A stretch of 64,000 nucleotides of DNA from Triplophysa rosa. Its lineage: Eukaryota; Chordata; Actinopteri; Cypriniformes; Nemacheilidae. Of this stretch, positions 63,261-64,000 are shown piece by piece. The stretch lies in the NCBI RefSeq assembly GCF_024868665.1, contig NC_079907.1, positions 18,743,000-18,806,999 on the forward strand, in the 5' to 3' direction. The notes beneath the pieces were generated by a model. That model saw only the letters and a list, made by a program, of their open reading frames with translations, was not told the origin of the DNA and did not search any database. Each line of letters opens with the position of its first letter. Position 1 is the stretch's first letter. The position numbers and the translations under genes are program-made.

Positions 63261-63787
63261 CAGCCGGTAGGGCGTACACCTGCGAAAGCCCTTCCCCCTT
63301 TCTCTAGGGGGATCAGCAGCTATTTACGCCTCCCTTCTTTCCCCACTGGGTAAAGAACAGGCATTCCATCCATCACTAAGCACCTTCCTGGGGGGCAGGC
63401 TGGGCAGAACAGCCCTGCCCCCTTAGGCCGGGGAACAGTTGAGTTATCTACCACATAGCTCTAACCGGACCTAGTGCTCCAGAAGTGGTAACCCCCCTTG
63501 GGCGGTTCCGTCTGATGTATCCTCATGCATGGTTCCCACCTCGGTAACCCATGACCTCCCTAGGTGGACTCCCACCATGCGGTAAACTACCTCAGTCCGC
63601 ACATTTTCCAATGAGTTCTCCCCTGATGGTGAGACCATGTTGGTGTCTCCACTAATTCCTCCCTATGGAGGTAGTGGTCTCTGTAGCGTTTTTCCCCCAG
63701 GGGGGAATAATGCTTACCCAGTGGCCCTTACGGTGCCGGGCGACTTCTCGCTGTAAGAGAATCAAGACCAAGCACTGTGGCGTTTTC

Positions 63788-63905
63788 CATAGGAACCCCA
63801 TCTGTCGGCTCGACACAACGTCGAGAGACCGACAGAAAGGGAACGTCTTGGTTACGGATGTAACCTCAGTTCCCTGATGGAGGGAACGAGACGTTGTGTC
63901 CTTTT
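63788..63905. repeat. ICR of DIRS copy 4
   Basis: The intact form is present: AACCCCATCTGTCGGCTCG and ACGTCGAGAGACCGACAG then AAAGGGAAC, which is the full complement of the left outer end, directly joined to GTCTTGGTTACGGATG and GGAACGAGACGTTGTGTC, the complement of the right outer end (compare 25245-25180). The junction GGGAAC|GTCTTGG marks the two ends of the linear element. Confidence 0.88.
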
Positions 63906-63964
63906 TGCCACAACGCTGGCCTTCCGCTGCAGCGGTCGAGGGATGCTCAGGCTCCTCAGACCAA

Positions 63965-64000
63965 AAGGTGAATGAATGCAGCACGCCGTCTCCCTTTTAT
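63965..64000 (+). repeat. Start of right ITR of DIRS copy 4
   Basis: GGTGAATGAATGCAGCACG and TCTCCCTTTTAT are inverse to the left ITR; the rest lies beyond the window. Confidence 0.85.

Larger units (their letters stand above)
59242..64000 (+). mobile_element. DIRS-type retrotransposon with gag, RT, RNase H and YR (copy 4)
   Basis: The left inverted terminal repeat starts GTTCCCTTTCTGTCAG at 59242; the right terminal repeat begins near 63965 and runs off the window. Genes in order on the plus strand: gag-like, reverse transcriptase, RNase H, tyrosine recombinase, then the internal complementary region (63788-63905). Unlike copy 3 it keeps the gag region. The recombinase carries a deletion of about 900 bases. 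Frameshifts occur in every gene. Confidence 0.88.

Overview
The window looks like intergenic DNA from a teleost fish, probably a cyprinid-like species. That is inferred from the repeats: DIRS-type retrotransposons with tyrosine recombinases, a Gmr1-like Ty3/gypsy element with a SCAN-like gag, a BEL/Pao element primed by tRNA-Tyr, several hAT elements with 8-bp target-site duplications (TSDs), a Tc1 element, V-SINE-like tRNA retroposons and many related LTRs. I recognised no intact host gene. Almost all recognisable protein coding is transposon-derived, and almost all of it is broken.

Layout. 1-5.6 kb: a solo LTR (218-755) and a gag-only LTR retrotransposon (2521-5578). 5.6-7.8 kb: no gene seen. 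7.8-16.4 kb: a mosaic of a chromovirus pol remnant (-), a DIRS fragment (+), a Gmr1-like 5' half (-) and another DIRS fragment (+). 16.4-20.9 kb: small repeat debris, a tandem duplication, and a minus-strand cysteine-protease-like pseudogene split by a fold-back element. 20.9-25.2 kb: a DIRS element with both inverted terminal repeats (ITRs) and an internal complementary region (ICR). 25.2-31 kb: an exon-like repetitive ORF, AT-rich DNA, and tRNA-like modules interrupted by a hAT. 31.9-34.1 kb: a terminal-inverted-repeat (TIR) element with a hAT nested inside. 34.4-40.2 kb: a solo LTR and an inverted pair of gag-only elements. 40.6-44.5 kb: an unclassified TIR element carrying a Tc1 copy, which carries a solo LTR, plus a second LTR. 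44.6-52.7 kb: a BEL/Pao element carrying a hAT (with a SINE inside) and a solo LTR. 54.9-58.8 kb: a split hAT transposase pseudogene with a 51-bp minisatellite. 59.2-64 kb: a second long DIRS element running off the window.

Target duplications and interruptions give a partial relative order: the BEL/Pao element predates its solo LTR and its hAT, and that hAT predates the SINE; Tc1 predates the LTR inside it. One LTR family (ends TGTCA...TGACA, with a TTAACCCC block near the 3' end) recurs at seven or more places, four of them with perfect short target duplications. This makes it the most active-looking family here. Its internal region encodes only a gag-like protein with a long in-frame repetitive tail and no pol, so it must borrow enzymes from another element.
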